Origin: a virus | IMG/VR virus record: IMGVR_UViG_3300034068_000209 | Span: 1 to 20,025 of that record | Reading direction: 5' to 3' (one strand) | DNA length: 20,025 bases | Shown here: positions 7,313 to 14,733 of the stretch, in pieces | Layout of the letters: every line of letters starts with the position of its first letter | How positions within the stretch are numbered: the first letter of the stretch is position 1 | Position numbers and translations under genes: made by a program | Notes under the pieces: model-generated | Seen by the model: only the letters and a program-made list of their open reading frames with translations | Database searches by the model: none | What the model was told of the DNA's origin: nothing

Positions 7313-8272
7313 TTATGCGTCAGCAGTCATGAAACCTTGACGGTTACGGTTGCTGCAGGTCAACTGACCATAGGCCAACACGAGGGCATAACGGGCGTCT
7401 ACGCCAGCTACAGTGCCGTTCATGAAGTCTGTGGTCTTGAACCAATAGCCATTCAAGCCGGTGAGCTTGAGGTACTTCGTGTTAAGGAAGTACATCGGCG
7501 CATCGGATGCATCAACTGCAAGTTGCAAGTCAAACACAATTGGTGTCTGCTTGAACATCAGGTTTTGGAAACCTGAGTTAGCTTTTGCAACGTCTTGGTA
7601 ACGCACGTTGTTTGTCAACAGTGACTCGTACTTTTCAAACAAGCTAGTGTTCGTGATGATTAAGTCAGGAACATCTGAGCCCTTTGAGGCACGGTTGTAG
7701 ACATCAGCCATGTTTGTAAGCGCAAGCGTTGCAGCCATGTTTGTTGCCTGGGTTGGATTCCAGAACGAGTTGGACGATGCATCAATGCCACCGACTGTGT
7801 TGTTCTGGGTTCCGATAATGTTGCCAAGACCGTTAAAGTCTGAAGCCGCTGGTGCTGAGCCTGGTGTACCGAAGAGTTGCGCGTTAAGCGTAGTCTTCAA
7901 CGACATTTCAGCTTGCATAATTTTAGCATTCAACAGTTTGATGATTGCCTCGGTGCCACGGTTCTTGGCTTCTTCGATACCGCTAATTGCGATAGAAGCA
8001 GCCATCTGCTTCCAATCGTACTCAGCAGCTGTGATGCCCTCTTGTGGAGTAAGGTCAATTGCATCGTACCCTGAGTATGTTGCAACAGTATCGTTGACAG
8101 CGTACATCAATGGTTCGATGATTTGGGTGCCGCCCTCTTCAACACGGACACGTCCGCGCTCGTTGAGGTGGTTAAGAAGGACTAGGTCCTTGAAAATGTT
8201 GTCGACTAACGTCGGCTGATAGTTCTGCAGCGTAGTTGACAACAGTGAATTAAAGTCGGGATTGCCGGCCAT
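7313..8272 (-). CDS. major capsid protein (HK97-fold type)
   Basis: A 319-residue protein, a usual size for an HK97-fold capsid subunit without a large N-terminal delta domain. It begins MAGNPDFNSLLSTTLQNYQP (N-arm), followed by VEEGGTQIIEPLMYAVN (about 44-60) and a long helix around EAIIKLLNAKIMQAEMSLKTT (spine-helix-like). The end FLNTKYLKLTGLNGYWF... to LVLAYGQLTCSNRNRQG is typical of phage capsid C-termini. The gene follows the scaffold after 32 bases, with AGGAGAT before the ATG at 8272 and a CAA-rich leader. It is noticeably richer in GC-ending codons than the tail genes, as expected for the most abundant virion protein. I am sure of the role from position and sequence style, less so of the exact family. 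Confidence 0.9.
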   Translation of the reverse strand: MAGNPDFNSLLSTTLQNYQPTLVDNIFKDLVLLNHLNERGRVRVEEGGTQIIEPLMYAVNDTVATYSGYDAIDLTPQEGITAAEYDWKQMAASIAISGIEEAKNRGTEAIIKLLNAKIMQAEMSLKTTLNAQLFGTPGSAPAASDFNGLGNIIGTQNNTVGGIDASSNSFWNPTQATNMAATLALTNMADVYNRASKGSDVPDLIITNTSLFEKYESLLTNNVRYQDVAKANSGFQNLMFKQTPIVFDLQLAVDASDAPMYFLNTKYLKLTGLNGYWFKTTDFMNGTVAGVDARYALVLAYGQLTCSNRNRQGFMTADA

Positions 8273-8304
8273 GTTAATATCTCCTGTTTGTTGTTGTTGT
8301 TTGG
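8273..8304 (-). promoter_or_regulatory. CAA-rich leader and ribosome-binding site of the capsid gene
   Basis: Between the scaffold stop and the capsid start the RNA reads CCAAACAACAACAACAAACA followed by AGGAGAT and the ATG. CAA repeats have little secondary structure and keep the ribosome-binding site open. The same device, as CAAA, recurs before the next gene. Confidence 0.55.
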
Positions 8305-9075
8305 TTAATAATTTAACGTCTTCTTAGCTTGTTCAAAAGCCTCAAAAACTGACGTTGGTTTAGCAGCTTTGGGTGCGACTGAATTTTTGTTGGCAGAGCC
8401 ACCAGAAACCACTGATGCTGAACGTTTGGCCTCAACCCTAGACTGGTCTTCAACTAGTTTCTTCTTTGCCTCAGAGGCTGTAGAATAAACTTTATCAAAG
8501 GTAATCTGTTTAAAGACTGCCTCTAAATCTGTTGAACCAGACGCTAGTGCTTTGGCTACGACTTCATCAGCGTTAAAATCATCACCGTACTTGCTTTGCA
8601 AAGAATCAATAGTCCTAGTTAACTCATCTATGGCTTTCTGTTGTTCGAAAGCTGCGATGCGTTGCTCTAACTGTCGATATTGTTGTTCAGCTGGGTCTAA
8701 CCATTCATCCTCTTGAGGTTGAGTGGCTACACCGTATTGCTGTTGCAACAACTGCAAGGTAGCAGCTGGGTCATTTTGCAGAGCTTCTGCTAATGCACTA
8801 GCGTACTGTACTTGCTTTCTTTGTTCGCTGAGTTCTTGGGTCTTACGGGTATAATCCGCTTGACGTTGGTACCCAGCTAGAGCCTCCTTAACGGGAACAA
8901 CAACGTCTTCGCCATCTACTTGGAGCTTGATGACTTTGTCAGCAATCTCTGTATAGTCGAATAATTCTTGTTCTTGTTCTGGAGTTTCTGCTATGACCTC
9001 TGTCACTTCATCAACTTGTCCATCTGCAATGGGGTCAATTACGTTTTCAGGGTTAGCAATATTATTATCTGTCAT
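8305..9075 (-). CDS. capsid scaffolding protein
   Basis: A 256-residue, highly charged, Gln/Glu/Ala-rich, mostly helical protein. Residues 1-45 are acidic. The block VPVKEALAGYQRQADYTRKTQELSEQRKQVQ (about 61-91) is typical of phage scaffolding proteins. Two likely coiled-coil stretches follow (about 75-115 and 130-165). The C-terminus is basic (EAKKKL, AKRSAS, QAKKTLNY), as in scaffolds that bind the capsid through a positive C-terminal helix-turn-helix. It lies between portal and capsid, the standard place. It directs procapsid assembly and leaves or is lost before packaging. AAGGAT/AGGAT precedes the ATG at 9075, and the 86-base leader contains promoter-like motif B. Confidence 0.85.
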   Translation of the reverse strand: MTDNNIANPENVIDPIADGQVDEVTEVIAETPEQEQELFDYTEIADKVIKLQVDGEDVVVPVKEALAGYQRQADYTRKTQELSEQRKQVQYASALAEALQNDPAATLQLLQQQYGVATQPQEDEWLDPAEQQYRQLEQRIAAFEQQKAIDELTRTIDSLQSKYGDDFNADEVVAKALASGSTDLEAVFKQITFDKVYSTASEAKKKLVEDQSRVEAKRSASVVSGGSANKNSVAPKAAKPTSVFEAFEQAKKTLNY

Positions 9076-9128
9076 TATGGAATCCTATCCTTCTTTGGTT
9101 GTTCCTATTTTTATTTATATACAATGTT

Positions 9129-9159
9129 CCTACTACTAAGGAAAAGTATTACATGGAGT
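9129..9159 (-). promoter_or_regulatory. late-promoter-like motif, copy B (scaffold/capsid)
   Basis: The minus strand reads ACTCCATGTAATACTTTTCC followed by TTAGTAGTAGGAAC. Those first 20 bases (9159-9140) are identical to copy A ahead of the small terminase gene. The site lies between the portal stop and the scaffold start, so it would drive scaffold, capsid and accessory genes separately from packaging genes. A TATAAATA sequence also occurs a little downstream (about 9119-9109, minus strand); it is probably coincidental. Confidence 0.55.
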
Positions 9160-9161
9160 GT

Positions 9162-11021
9162 TTACTGACCACTTAATAGTGCTTGAATTATCTCTGGTGG
9201 AAGACTTTGAATGCTGCCTGGAAGGGCGCCTTCAGTTGGTTGTCCGCCTGGACCTTGAATTGGTCCTCCTGGTATTAAACCTGGTGGCAATTCTGGTGGC
9301 ATACCTTCCATCATCTCTGGTGGCATACCTGGTGGCATACCTTCCATGCCCGGTGGTGGACCCTCTGGTGGAGCTTCAGGTGCTGGTGGCTCTTGTAAGA
9401 AAGAAGATGGGTCTTTAACACCAAACCCTATACCAAGTACGTATTCTGCTAATTTAGGTAAGTTAACAAGACCAGCTTGAGCAAATGGTTGCATTGCCGA
9501 AACCATCTGTAAAGCCATGTCTCTACGGAAAGCTTCATTACGTGGAGCTGTAGAACCAGCCTCAACAGTATAATCAAACTCACCAGAGATATAATCTTTA
9601 TCAAATGTTAACCATACAGGTGCAGATTCAGTTCCTACTATTCTTACAGTCTGCTCTCCAGTCATAAACTGTTGAGCTAGCATAATAAGATTAGAAGCAC
9701 ATTGAGCTATAGCATTTTCAATAGCTACAAGTTTCTCAGCTACTCTAGCATTACCAGCTTCAGCAATAATTGATGCTTCGCGGGCAGTTCTAGTTGTTTC
9801 TGGAATTGCACCACGCTGGTATTCAGACACACCAGATACACGGTCAATGTCGTTAGTAATCAACGAAGACTGATTATAAAATTCAGGTGGGTTAATTAAC
9901 GCCGGCATTGGAACAACAACGTTATTTAAGTTCTCACCAGATTTAACTGGAACGATAACGTTATCCTCATCAGATGCTAAAGCCTGTCTACCATCATCAT
10001 CAAATGCTGATTCTTGAAACAACCACTTACGGCTATAACGCTTTCTATGTAACATCATCTGCGTACGGGTTTCATTTAATTCATACTGCAATGGCTCGAT
10101 TGCTTCTAGTTCGCCCATTGGATAAAAGAATCCAGGAACCTCATAGTTACGCAACATAAAGAAAGGGTGACCAAACTCGTATGGCATCTTAATTGGTTTA
10201 ATTAAAAACTTGTCACCACCTGAATCAGAAAACACGCACATCTCACCGGTATCAATATTATAATATTCATAGATATCGCAATAAGCATTGTCTGGATTAG
10301 AAGTAAATGCTTGTTGAGCAGACATATAACCTACGTCTTGATTACCATATTTTTGATATCCAGATGGACTTAATTCTTTTCTTGCGGCGGCATCGTAACG
10401 CTTATCTATCTTTGCATCCTTTAACGGACGGCGAGTACGTTGTGCAATCCAACGCATATCATTAACAGATGTTGCATCTGGGTCAACATACATTTCAAAT
10501 GGGTCAACACGCTCTAAGAATGGTCTGTCTTCTCTAATAATTGTTTGAGCTTCAACATCATCCGTAGTTTCTGGGCCGGCAGCTTCATCGGCTGAATATT
10601 CAATATCATCGAGTTTTGCTTCTTCAACAAAACGATAACCAGTCTTAACCCAACCATGACCAAGAATTAGATAATCTTTAACTGCTCTTTGGAACTCTGG
10701 TTGACATCCGTAATGACCCCACCAATAGTTAATAATTGATTCAGTAACGATTGCTTTATCACCGTCTTCTGGTTTACGAGGATTAACATTAATCTTTGGA
10801 CGACCAATAGAAACGGCTGGTGCTAAAGTATTAATAGTAGAAAAAGAAATATTGACAAGCAATCTATCACCAGTTGATGCACCACGATATTGTTTACCGC
10901 GATATAAGTTAATTAACCTTTGCCAAAGCTGGTCATAGTTTTCTCCGGTACGCCAACGTTTGGCATAGTCTATATAACCTCTGTATGTTGATAGTTTATT
11001 TGAATTTGATTCGCGTGCCAT
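9162..11021 (-). CDS. portal protein
   Basis: A 619-residue protein, within the range for podovirus portals. It opens with a helical YAKRWRTGENYDQLWQRLIN segment, then LYRGKQYRG, VNISFSTINTLAPAVSIGRP (about 56-76) and AVKDYLILGHGWVKTGYRF (about 113-131), the conserved core that marks portal proteins of this group. The central region (about 310-420) holds EPLQYELNETRTQMMLHRKR and ETTRTAREASIIAEAGNARV, typical stem/crown helices. The last 80 residues are an unusual Pro/Gly/Met-rich tail (repeated PPGM/MPPE) ending in an amphipathic SLPPEIIQALLSGQ. It forms the dodecameric DNA entry ring on which terminase and adaptor dock. The start at 11021 lies one base after the upstream TGA. Confidence 0.9.
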   Translation of the reverse strand: MARESNSNKLSTYRGYIDYAKRWRTGENYDQLWQRLINLYRGKQYRGASTGDRLLVNISFSTINTLAPAVSIGRPKINVNPRKPEDGDKAIVTESIINYWWGHYGCQPEFQRAVKDYLILGHGWVKTGYRFVEEAKLDDIEYSADEAAGPETTDDVEAQTIIREDRPFLERVDPFEMYVDPDATSVNDMRWIAQRTRRPLKDAKIDKRYDAAARKELSPSGYQKYGNQDVGYMSAQQAFTSNPDNAYCDIYEYYNIDTGEMCVFSDSGGDKFLIKPIKMPYEFGHPFFMLRNYEVPGFFYPMGELEAIEPLQYELNETRTQMMLHRKRYSRKWLFQESAFDDDGRQALASDEDNVIVPVKSGENLNNVVVPMPALINPPEFYNQSSLITNDIDRVSGVSEYQRGAIPETTRTAREASIIAEAGNARVAEKLVAIENAIAQCASNLIMLAQQFMTGEQTVRIVGTESAPVWLTFDKDYISGEFDYTVEAGSTAPRNEAFRRDMALQMVSAMQPFAQAGLVNLPKLAEYVLGIGFGVKDPSSFLQEPPAPEAPPEGPPPGMEGMPPGMPPEMMEGMPPELPPGLIPGGPIQGPGGQPTEGALPGSIQSLPPEIIQALLSGQ

Positions 11022-11022
11022 A

Positions 11023-11283
11023 TCAGCAATCCCACTTCTTTAATGCCAACGCTTTACGAGTTGGTCTTCCCTTAGAATCTTTCATTGGTCCTGGATTTCC
11101 TTCCATCCTTGCGCAAAATGATTTTCTTCTTGCTGCGGCCTTTGGTGATTTCGCTGCCTGCTTAGCGGATACTGGTGGTTTTAAATTCATGCCTTGAGCT
11201 TTTGCTGATGCACGGCCTTTAGCATTTAATCCACCTGTAGGACTCTTACCTTCTTTTCTTTGCCATGCAGGAGTCTTAGCCAT
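11023..11283 (-). CDS. small basic phage protein (DUF6321-like)
   Basis: An 86-residue, strongly basic protein beginning MAKTPAWQRKEGKSPTGGLN, with GRASAKAQGMNLKPPV, KAAARRKSFCARMEGNPGPM and GRPTRKALALKKW further on. I recall a phage family with this signature (W-Q-R-K-E-G-K, F-x-A-R-M-x-G, K-P-T-R/L-A-L-x-x-W), probably DUF6321; function unknown. The many Lys/Arg suggest nucleic-acid or capsid-interior contact. The ATG overlaps the TAA of the 57-residue gene (TAATG), and one base separates its stop from the portal start, so it is co-translated with the portal. Confidence 0.7.
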   Translation of the reverse strand: MAKTPAWQRKEGKSPTGGLNAKGRASAKAQGMNLKPPVSAKQAAKSPKAAARRKSFCARMEGNPGPMKDSKGRPTRKALALKKWDC

Positions 11284-11456
11284 TATTTACCTTTAGCTGC
11301 TCTCATGTTGTCTATAAGATTTGGATAAGGGCGTCCTGCTTTTTTAGCTGCAGCTTTAGCTGATGCTTTTTGTGCTGGTGATAACTTCTTTGGTTTACCT
11401 AAAGATTTAGGGCGTGCCTTTTCCCATACTGGCTTACTTGCTTTTTTTGCTGCCAT
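11283..11456 (-). CDS. 57-residue Lys/Ala-rich basic protein
   Basis: A short gene easily missed by length cut-offs. The protein starts MAAKKASKPVWEKARPKSLG and has a Lys/Ala-rich middle (SAKAAAKKAGR), then RPYPNLIDNMRAAKGK. It is very basic, with no Cys. Its TAA overlaps the next ATG as TAATG at 11283, and its own ATG at 11456 lies inside the end of the 32-codon gene in another frame. Similar short W-E-K-A-R-P proteins are, as I recall, found next to the DUF6321-like gene in other environmental phages. Role unknown; DNA binding in the capsid is possible. Confidence 0.65.
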   Translation of the reverse strand: MAAKKASKPVWEKARPKSLGKPKKLSPAQKASAKAAAKKAGRPYPNLIDNMRAAKGK

Positions 11457-11532
11457 TTTTCTTCTTCTTTCTAGGAGTATAGTTCTTAGTTGTAGTTGAA
11501 GGTAATGCTGGATAATTTGGATTACCCGGCAT
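11434..11532 (-). CDS. 32-residue basic mini-protein
   Basis: A 33-codon frame from an ATG at 11532 that overlaps the stop of the beta-rich gene as TAATG, exactly as the bona fide genes here do. The peptide starts MPGNPNYPALPSTTTKNY and ends in a Lys-rich tail with KKKK and KKSK. It overlaps the next gene by 23 bases in another frame. It may be a true mini-protein or only a reading frame that keeps ribosomes coupled to the next start. Size makes the call uncertain. Confidence 0.45.
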   Translation of the reverse strand: MPGNPNYPALPSTTTKNYTPRKKKKNGSKKSK

Positions 11533-11882
11533 TACTTGGCTGTTCTTGAAAATATACCAGTGATGCTTGCAGTGCCAGAAGTGTATGAAGACATTACTAC
11601 TCTAAAGTAAGGAATGCCATACGTTTCATGAATAAACAAACCATTAGTTGTTGTTGATGCAACAGCAGTAATATGACTTGTTTGTGCACCACTTACTAGA
11701 GTAAATGAAGTATATGTTGGTGTTGCGCCTTCTACGATAGCTGAAGCTTCGAAGGAGATTGTACCTGCCCACGTTCCAGTTACTTGAATTGCAAGACTAT
11801 CAGCATCATCTACGTTAGGAAACTCCACATATGCAGCAGCGCCTCCCAGTGTACCAGTTATTGTTGCTGGAATTATTGCCAT
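11532..11882 (-). CDS. beta-rich structural protein candidate
   Basis: A 116-residue Thr/Ala/Ser/Gly-rich protein with alternating hydrophobic strands (ATITGTLGGAAAYVEFP, SLAIQVTGTWAGTISFEAS, YFRVVMSSYTSGTASITGIF), no Cys and no signal peptide. The pattern suggests a small beta-sandwich, such as a capsid decoration or neck-associated protein. It is unlike the basic proteins around it. The ATG at 11882 lies two bases after the TAA of the 196-residue gene; its own TAA overlaps the following ATG. I do not recognise a named family. Confidence 0.65.
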   Translation of the reverse strand: MAIIPATITGTLGGAAAYVEFPNVDDADSLAIQVTGTWAGTISFEASAIVEGATPTYTSFTLVSGAQTSHITAVASTTTNGLFIHETYGIPYFRVVMSSYTSGTASITGIFSRTAK

Positions 11883-11884
11883 GA

Positions 11885-12475
11885 TTATTTACCTCTTCTT
11901 AATTGTTGACGTTTTGGAATTTTTTCTTGTCTTTGATTAAGGCCATACATACCAGGGTCAATTGGCTTTCGCTTATTAGGTCTTGGTGTACCACTAACCT
12001 TATCATATTTTGAATCAGTTGCTTGACGAGCCTTATTAGCTTTTGCATCTTTTGCTTTACTTCCTGCAGCTTTACCCACATATGTCATTGGGTCAAGTGC
12101 TTTTTTTCCTGCCATTGAGCCAAGACGACCAACTTTTTTACTGCCGCCCAAAAAATCTCCAACTTTAGCAGCTACTTTTCCTGCACCTTTAGCTACAGCT
12201 TTTGCAGAATCGTATGGAGTAGATGCAACATCGCCAACAGTTATATTAGCAACTTTTCCTGCAACTTTTTCTGCGCCTTTAGCAACTTTGCCTGCGCCTT
12301 TAGCAGCACCTTTACCTACTGCAGCTATAAACTCTGCTTGTTGTTTGACGCTGTTACCAGTAGCTTTAAGAACATCTTTGCCTTCGCCTACGATGCCTTT
12401 GTCTTTTGGTTTAGCAGCTGTTGATTTCTGTGCTGCTTTGTAGGCTTGCGCCATTGTTGGTTTCTTTGCGGCCAT
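11885..12475 (-). CDS. histone H1-like Lys/Ala/Gly-rich protein
   Basis: A 196-residue, extremely basic protein. Residues about 50-76 and 88-110 repeat an AKGAGKVA unit (AAKGAGKVAKGAEKVAGKVA; AVAKGAGKVAAKVGDFLGG), reminiscent of the Lys/Ala-rich tails of bacterial histone H1-like proteins; such repeats can also form amphipathic helices. The C-terminus (GTPRPNKRKPIDPGMYGLNQ, then KIPKRQQLRRGK) is basic and Pro-rich. No Cys, signal peptide or membrane helix. It is likely DNA-associated, for example packaged with or compacting the genome; this is inference from composition. It follows the 57-residue Lys-rich gene after two bases and heads the basic cluster leading to the portal. Confidence 0.65.
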   Translation of the reverse strand: MAAKKPTMAQAYKAAQKSTAAKPKDKGIVGEGKDVLKATGNSVKQQAEFIAAVGKGAAKGAGKVAKGAEKVAGKVANITVGDVASTPYDSAKAVAKGAGKVAAKVGDFLGGSKKVGRLGSMAGKKALDPMTYVGKAAGSKAKDAKANKARQATDSKYDKVSGTPRPNKRKPIDPGMYGLNQRQEKIPKRQQLRRGK

Positions 12476-12477
12476 GA

Positions 12478-12651
12478 TTATTTTCCTTTTTTCTTAGTCG
12501 TTGTTTTGGATTTCTTTATTTCAATTGTTAATCTTTTTTGTGCTTTAGCTAATTCTTTTTTAGCAGCTTTAACTGCTGGCACTTCTATCTTTTTACCTTT
12601 GGTTGGTTTCTTTGATGTAATTTTAGGAAATGATTTTATTTCTTTTTTCAT
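12478..12651 (-). CDS. 57-residue Lys-rich protein
   Basis: A short gene with 21 lysines in 57 residues. It starts MKKEIKSFPKITSKKPTKGK and has one helical amphipathic stretch (VKAAKKELAKAQKRLTIEIK) and a poly-basic end (KTTTKKKGK). The ATG at 12651 overlaps the TGA of the holin candidate (TGATG), and the TAA lies two bases before the next ATG, filling what would otherwise be a 175-base gap. This fit to the operon's spacing is the main evidence that it is real. Probably nucleic-acid binding; family unknown. Confidence 0.65.
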   Translation of the reverse strand: MKKEIKSFPKITSKKPTKGKKIEVPAVKAAKKELAKAQKRLTIEIKKSKTTTKKKGK

Positions 12652-12887
12652 CAATCAGCCTTAATAATTACTTCATCTTTTTTAACTTTAGGTTTGCGCG
12701 TTCTAGATAGATGCCATGAAATATGACCATCTAACTTGTCGTCAACCTTATCTACCTTACCGGCAACCATCTTTAATAGTTCTCTGGCTTCAGCATGCTG
12801 GCTAGTGTTTTCTTTTCTAAGGCTTTGGACTACAACAACTAGTGGTCCACCAATAACGGCAACAGCTAGCGGGACTAACCACTCCAC
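12651..12887 (-). CDS. single-pass membrane protein, holin candidate
   Basis: A 78-residue protein with one N-terminal membrane segment (WLVPLAVAVIGGPLVVVV, about 3-20), followed by a helical, coiled-coil-like stretch (AEARELLKMVAGKVDKVDDK, about 32-51) and a Lys-rich C-terminus. That layout (N-terminal helix, short cytoplasmic coiled coil, basic tail) is common to small class III-like holins and to other phage membrane proteins such as spanin-type helpers. The start is a GTG overlapping the upstream TAG as TAGTG. No endolysin is visible nearby, so the lysis role is a guess from topology and size. Confidence 0.55.
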   Translation of the reverse strand: MEWLVPLAVAVIGGPLVVVVQSLRKENTSQHAEARELLKMVAGKVDKVDDKLDGHISWHLSRTRKPKVKKDEVIIKAD

Positions 12888-13102
12888 TAGATTAGTTCTC
12901 TTCGTGTAGATACTTTTTCAACATTTGGCATCGCTTCGTACATTCTTTGAGTCTCCCTAATAGTTGAATTATTCCATTCAGACTGTCCATACCCTACACT
13001 TACAAAACCAAAACGAATGCCTTTGACATGACATTTGAAGCAAAGCTGCCTTTTCAGGTCATTTTCTTCTTCAATTGGAGTTGAACAGGTTGTACATTTC
13101 AT
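12887..13102 (-). CDS. small zinc-ribbon protein
   Basis: A 71-residue protein with a C3-x2-C6 knuckle (MKCTTCSTPI) and a second C21-x2-C24 (LCFKCHVKG), a compact zinc-ribbon arrangement, followed by GFVSVGYGQSEWNNSTIRE and a helical C-terminus. Zinc ribbons of this size in phages are often nucleic-acid or protein adaptors; no specific role is visible. The ATG at 13102 lies 26 bases after the terminase stop, with promoter-like motif C in between, so it probably begins a transcription unit. The stop overlaps the GTG of the holin candidate. Confidence 0.7.
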   Translation of the reverse strand: MKCTTCSTPIEEENDLKRQLCFKCHVKGIRFGFVSVGYGQSEWNNSTIRETQRMYEAMPNVEKVSTRRELI

Positions 13103-13108
13103 AGAAGT

Positions 13109-13134
13109 CCTAATAGTAGGTAAAAGTATTACAT
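13109..13134 (-). promoter_or_regulatory. late-promoter-like motif, copy C
   Basis: The minus strand reads ATGTAATACTTTTACCTACT then ATTAGGACTTC. The core GTAATACTTTT overlaps the TAA of the terminase gene. Aligned with copies A and B without gaps, the downstream box agrees at TA (positions 4-5 after TTTT plus M-C-Y) and again at TA before the G-rich end. It would drive the zinc-ribbon, holin-candidate and basic-protein genes. Confidence 0.5.
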
Positions 13135-14733
13135 CTTATCATTATAGAAGTTAAATTCGCCTATAAGATATCGTTCTAGCTTTTTAGGCTGCTTCTTTAT
13201 CGTTGCGGCGAAGTAGTTTAAGGTGCCATATGGAATATCTGTTTTGCCTTTATATTCTGGCAACCACACATATTTTAACATTTGATTTGCTATGGCTAAA
13301 CTCATAACTCTGTCATCATGAGGACTTCCGTGAGTTTGACCATTATCATCTCTAACAAAGGTCTTAAGTTCAGCAATAGTAAATTCGCACCTAAGGTCTA
13401 GTATACCATCTCTTAGATTAGCATTCAACTCATCTATAGCTAAAGGTTTAGTTAATGTTGTTGTGCGCCAACCCAATGCTTCTGTGGCTTCTGAATGTCT
13501 TTGGTTTAATCTACGTTGTCTATAAAGGTTAGTATATTTAGATTTGTTTAAAGCAGTTAAAGTTGTTAAACCGTGGTTATTGGATTCAACTCCTATTAAA
13601 GCCTCATTATAAAAGAATCCAAGAGCATATAGAACATCTTCTCCAAACTTGTCTGGGTCTATGTGCCCGTGCCAGTGGGCTACGACTACACCTGACTTGG
13701 CATCAATGACATGGGCTGACGAATAGTCACCTCTAGCTAGACCTTCAGCAACGTCAGCACCAACAACGTATCTAGCCCCAGCCTGTGGCATTAACCATAT
13801 CGATAACGGTCCACCATCTGGGTCAAACATGTAAGAGTTCCTCATGTCTGACAATTTTTTATTATAACCTTTTTTAGGAAAACTTATTAAAAATCTATTT
13901 AAACAATCAAGGTCAAAAACTGGTCTACCGGAACGAATAAAGGCTTCTTCTGGGTTAGAAGGGTACTCCTGATGTAGCTGCCATGGTGGTAGTTCTGCGG
14001 CCTGAGCGTCATACCAAGATTGGTCACGGTCTCCGTTAGCTGACCATGGAAAAAAGATTCCTTTAAATCTATTAGTATTATTCTGTGACCCTTGCCATAA
14101 GTTAAAAAATATATTACCTTCACCCTTGGCAGTAGATAGACAGATGACTCGACCACCTACGTCTGCAATTGGCTCTATTGATGCCCAGGCTTCTTCTGGG
14201 TTAGGCAAGAAGGCCATCTCGTCGATTATAGCCAAGTATACAGATTCACCTCTAGCAGGCTCGTTAGCAGATGGCATTGACTCAATTACTGAATCATTAT
14301 TAAATGTCATCTTTAAAACATTGTTTTGTATTAGTTCCGGGCCTGATAATCTTAACCAGTCTGGCAAGAACTTATAAATATATTTAGCTTTAGATAATAG
14401 TTTTGCGGCTTCTCTTTCGGTCTTTGACAACATAACGATGAAACGGTCTGGTGCAAAGAAACATAACCAGAAAGAATACGCCGCTGCCAGAGTGGAGAAT
14501 CCTATCTGACGTGACTTTAATACTATTGAATATCTGTTTTCTACCCATGCTTGTACTGCTTCTTTTTGTGCTGGTCTTAAATTTAATTGTATGCGGCCTT
14601 TATTTGGATGTTTAATATAAACAAAATTGGCACAGAAAAAATCAAATGCTTCAACCAATTGTTCTGGTGTAGCATTTTCTGGTCCACGACATTTGCGGAA
14701 ATTATATTCATTAATTAGGTCTTCTAATTGCAT
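13129..14733 (-). CDS. terL: terminase large subunit
   Basis: A 534-residue packaging motor. The ATPase half shows a Walker A-like loop KSRQIGFST (73-81), in which Phe sits where the classical Lys would be and Lys precedes the Ser-Arg-Gln, a variant known in several terminase families. Walker B is LAIIDEMAF (D171, catalytic E172), and motif III is ICLSTAKG (197-204). The nuclease half has the RNase H-like acidic residues: D327 in VVGADVAEG, E383 in IGVESNNHG, and D473/D474 in SPHDDRVMSLA. It cleaves and translocates DNA into the procapsid through the portal. It starts immediately after the TAA of the sulfotransferase. The distance from the small-terminase candidate (separated by fibre and sulfotransferase genes) is unusual. 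Confidence 0.95.
   Translation of the reverse strand: MQLEDLINEYNFRKCRGPENATPEQLVEAFDFFCANFVYIKHPNKGRIQLNLRPAQKEAVQAWVENRYSIVLKSRQIGFSTLAAAYSFWLCFFAPDRFIVMLSKTEREAAKLLSKAKYIYKFLPDWLRLSGPELIQNNVLKMTFNNDSVIESMPSANEPARGESVYLAIIDEMAFLPNPEEAWASIEPIADVGGRVICLSTAKGEGNIFFNLWQGSQNNTNRFKGIFFPWSANGDRDQSWYDAQAAELPPWQLHQEYPSNPEEAFIRSGRPVFDLDCLNRFLISFPKKGYNKKLSDMRNSYMFDPDGGPLSIWLMPQAGARYVVGADVAEGLARGDYSSAHVIDAKSGVVVAHWHGHIDPDKFGEDVLYALGFFYNEALIGVESNNHGLTTLTALNKSKYTNLYRQRRLNQRHSEATEALGWRTTTLTKPLAIDELNANLRDGILDLRCEFTIAELKTFVRDDNGQTHGSPHDDRVMSLAIANQMLKYVWLPEYKGKTDIPYGTLNYFAATIKKQPKKLERYLIGEFNFYNDKM

Noticed and set aside
9109-9119. T4-type late promoter TATAAATA upstream of the scaffold gene
   Set aside because: It occurs only here among the operon starts and in a very AT-rich leader, while the GTAATACTTTT motif recurs at all four.
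9158-9418. Plus-strand 86-residue frame opposite the portal C-terminus
   Set aside because: It is antisense to the Pro/Gly-rich portal tail and mirrors its repeat composition; no independent evidence.
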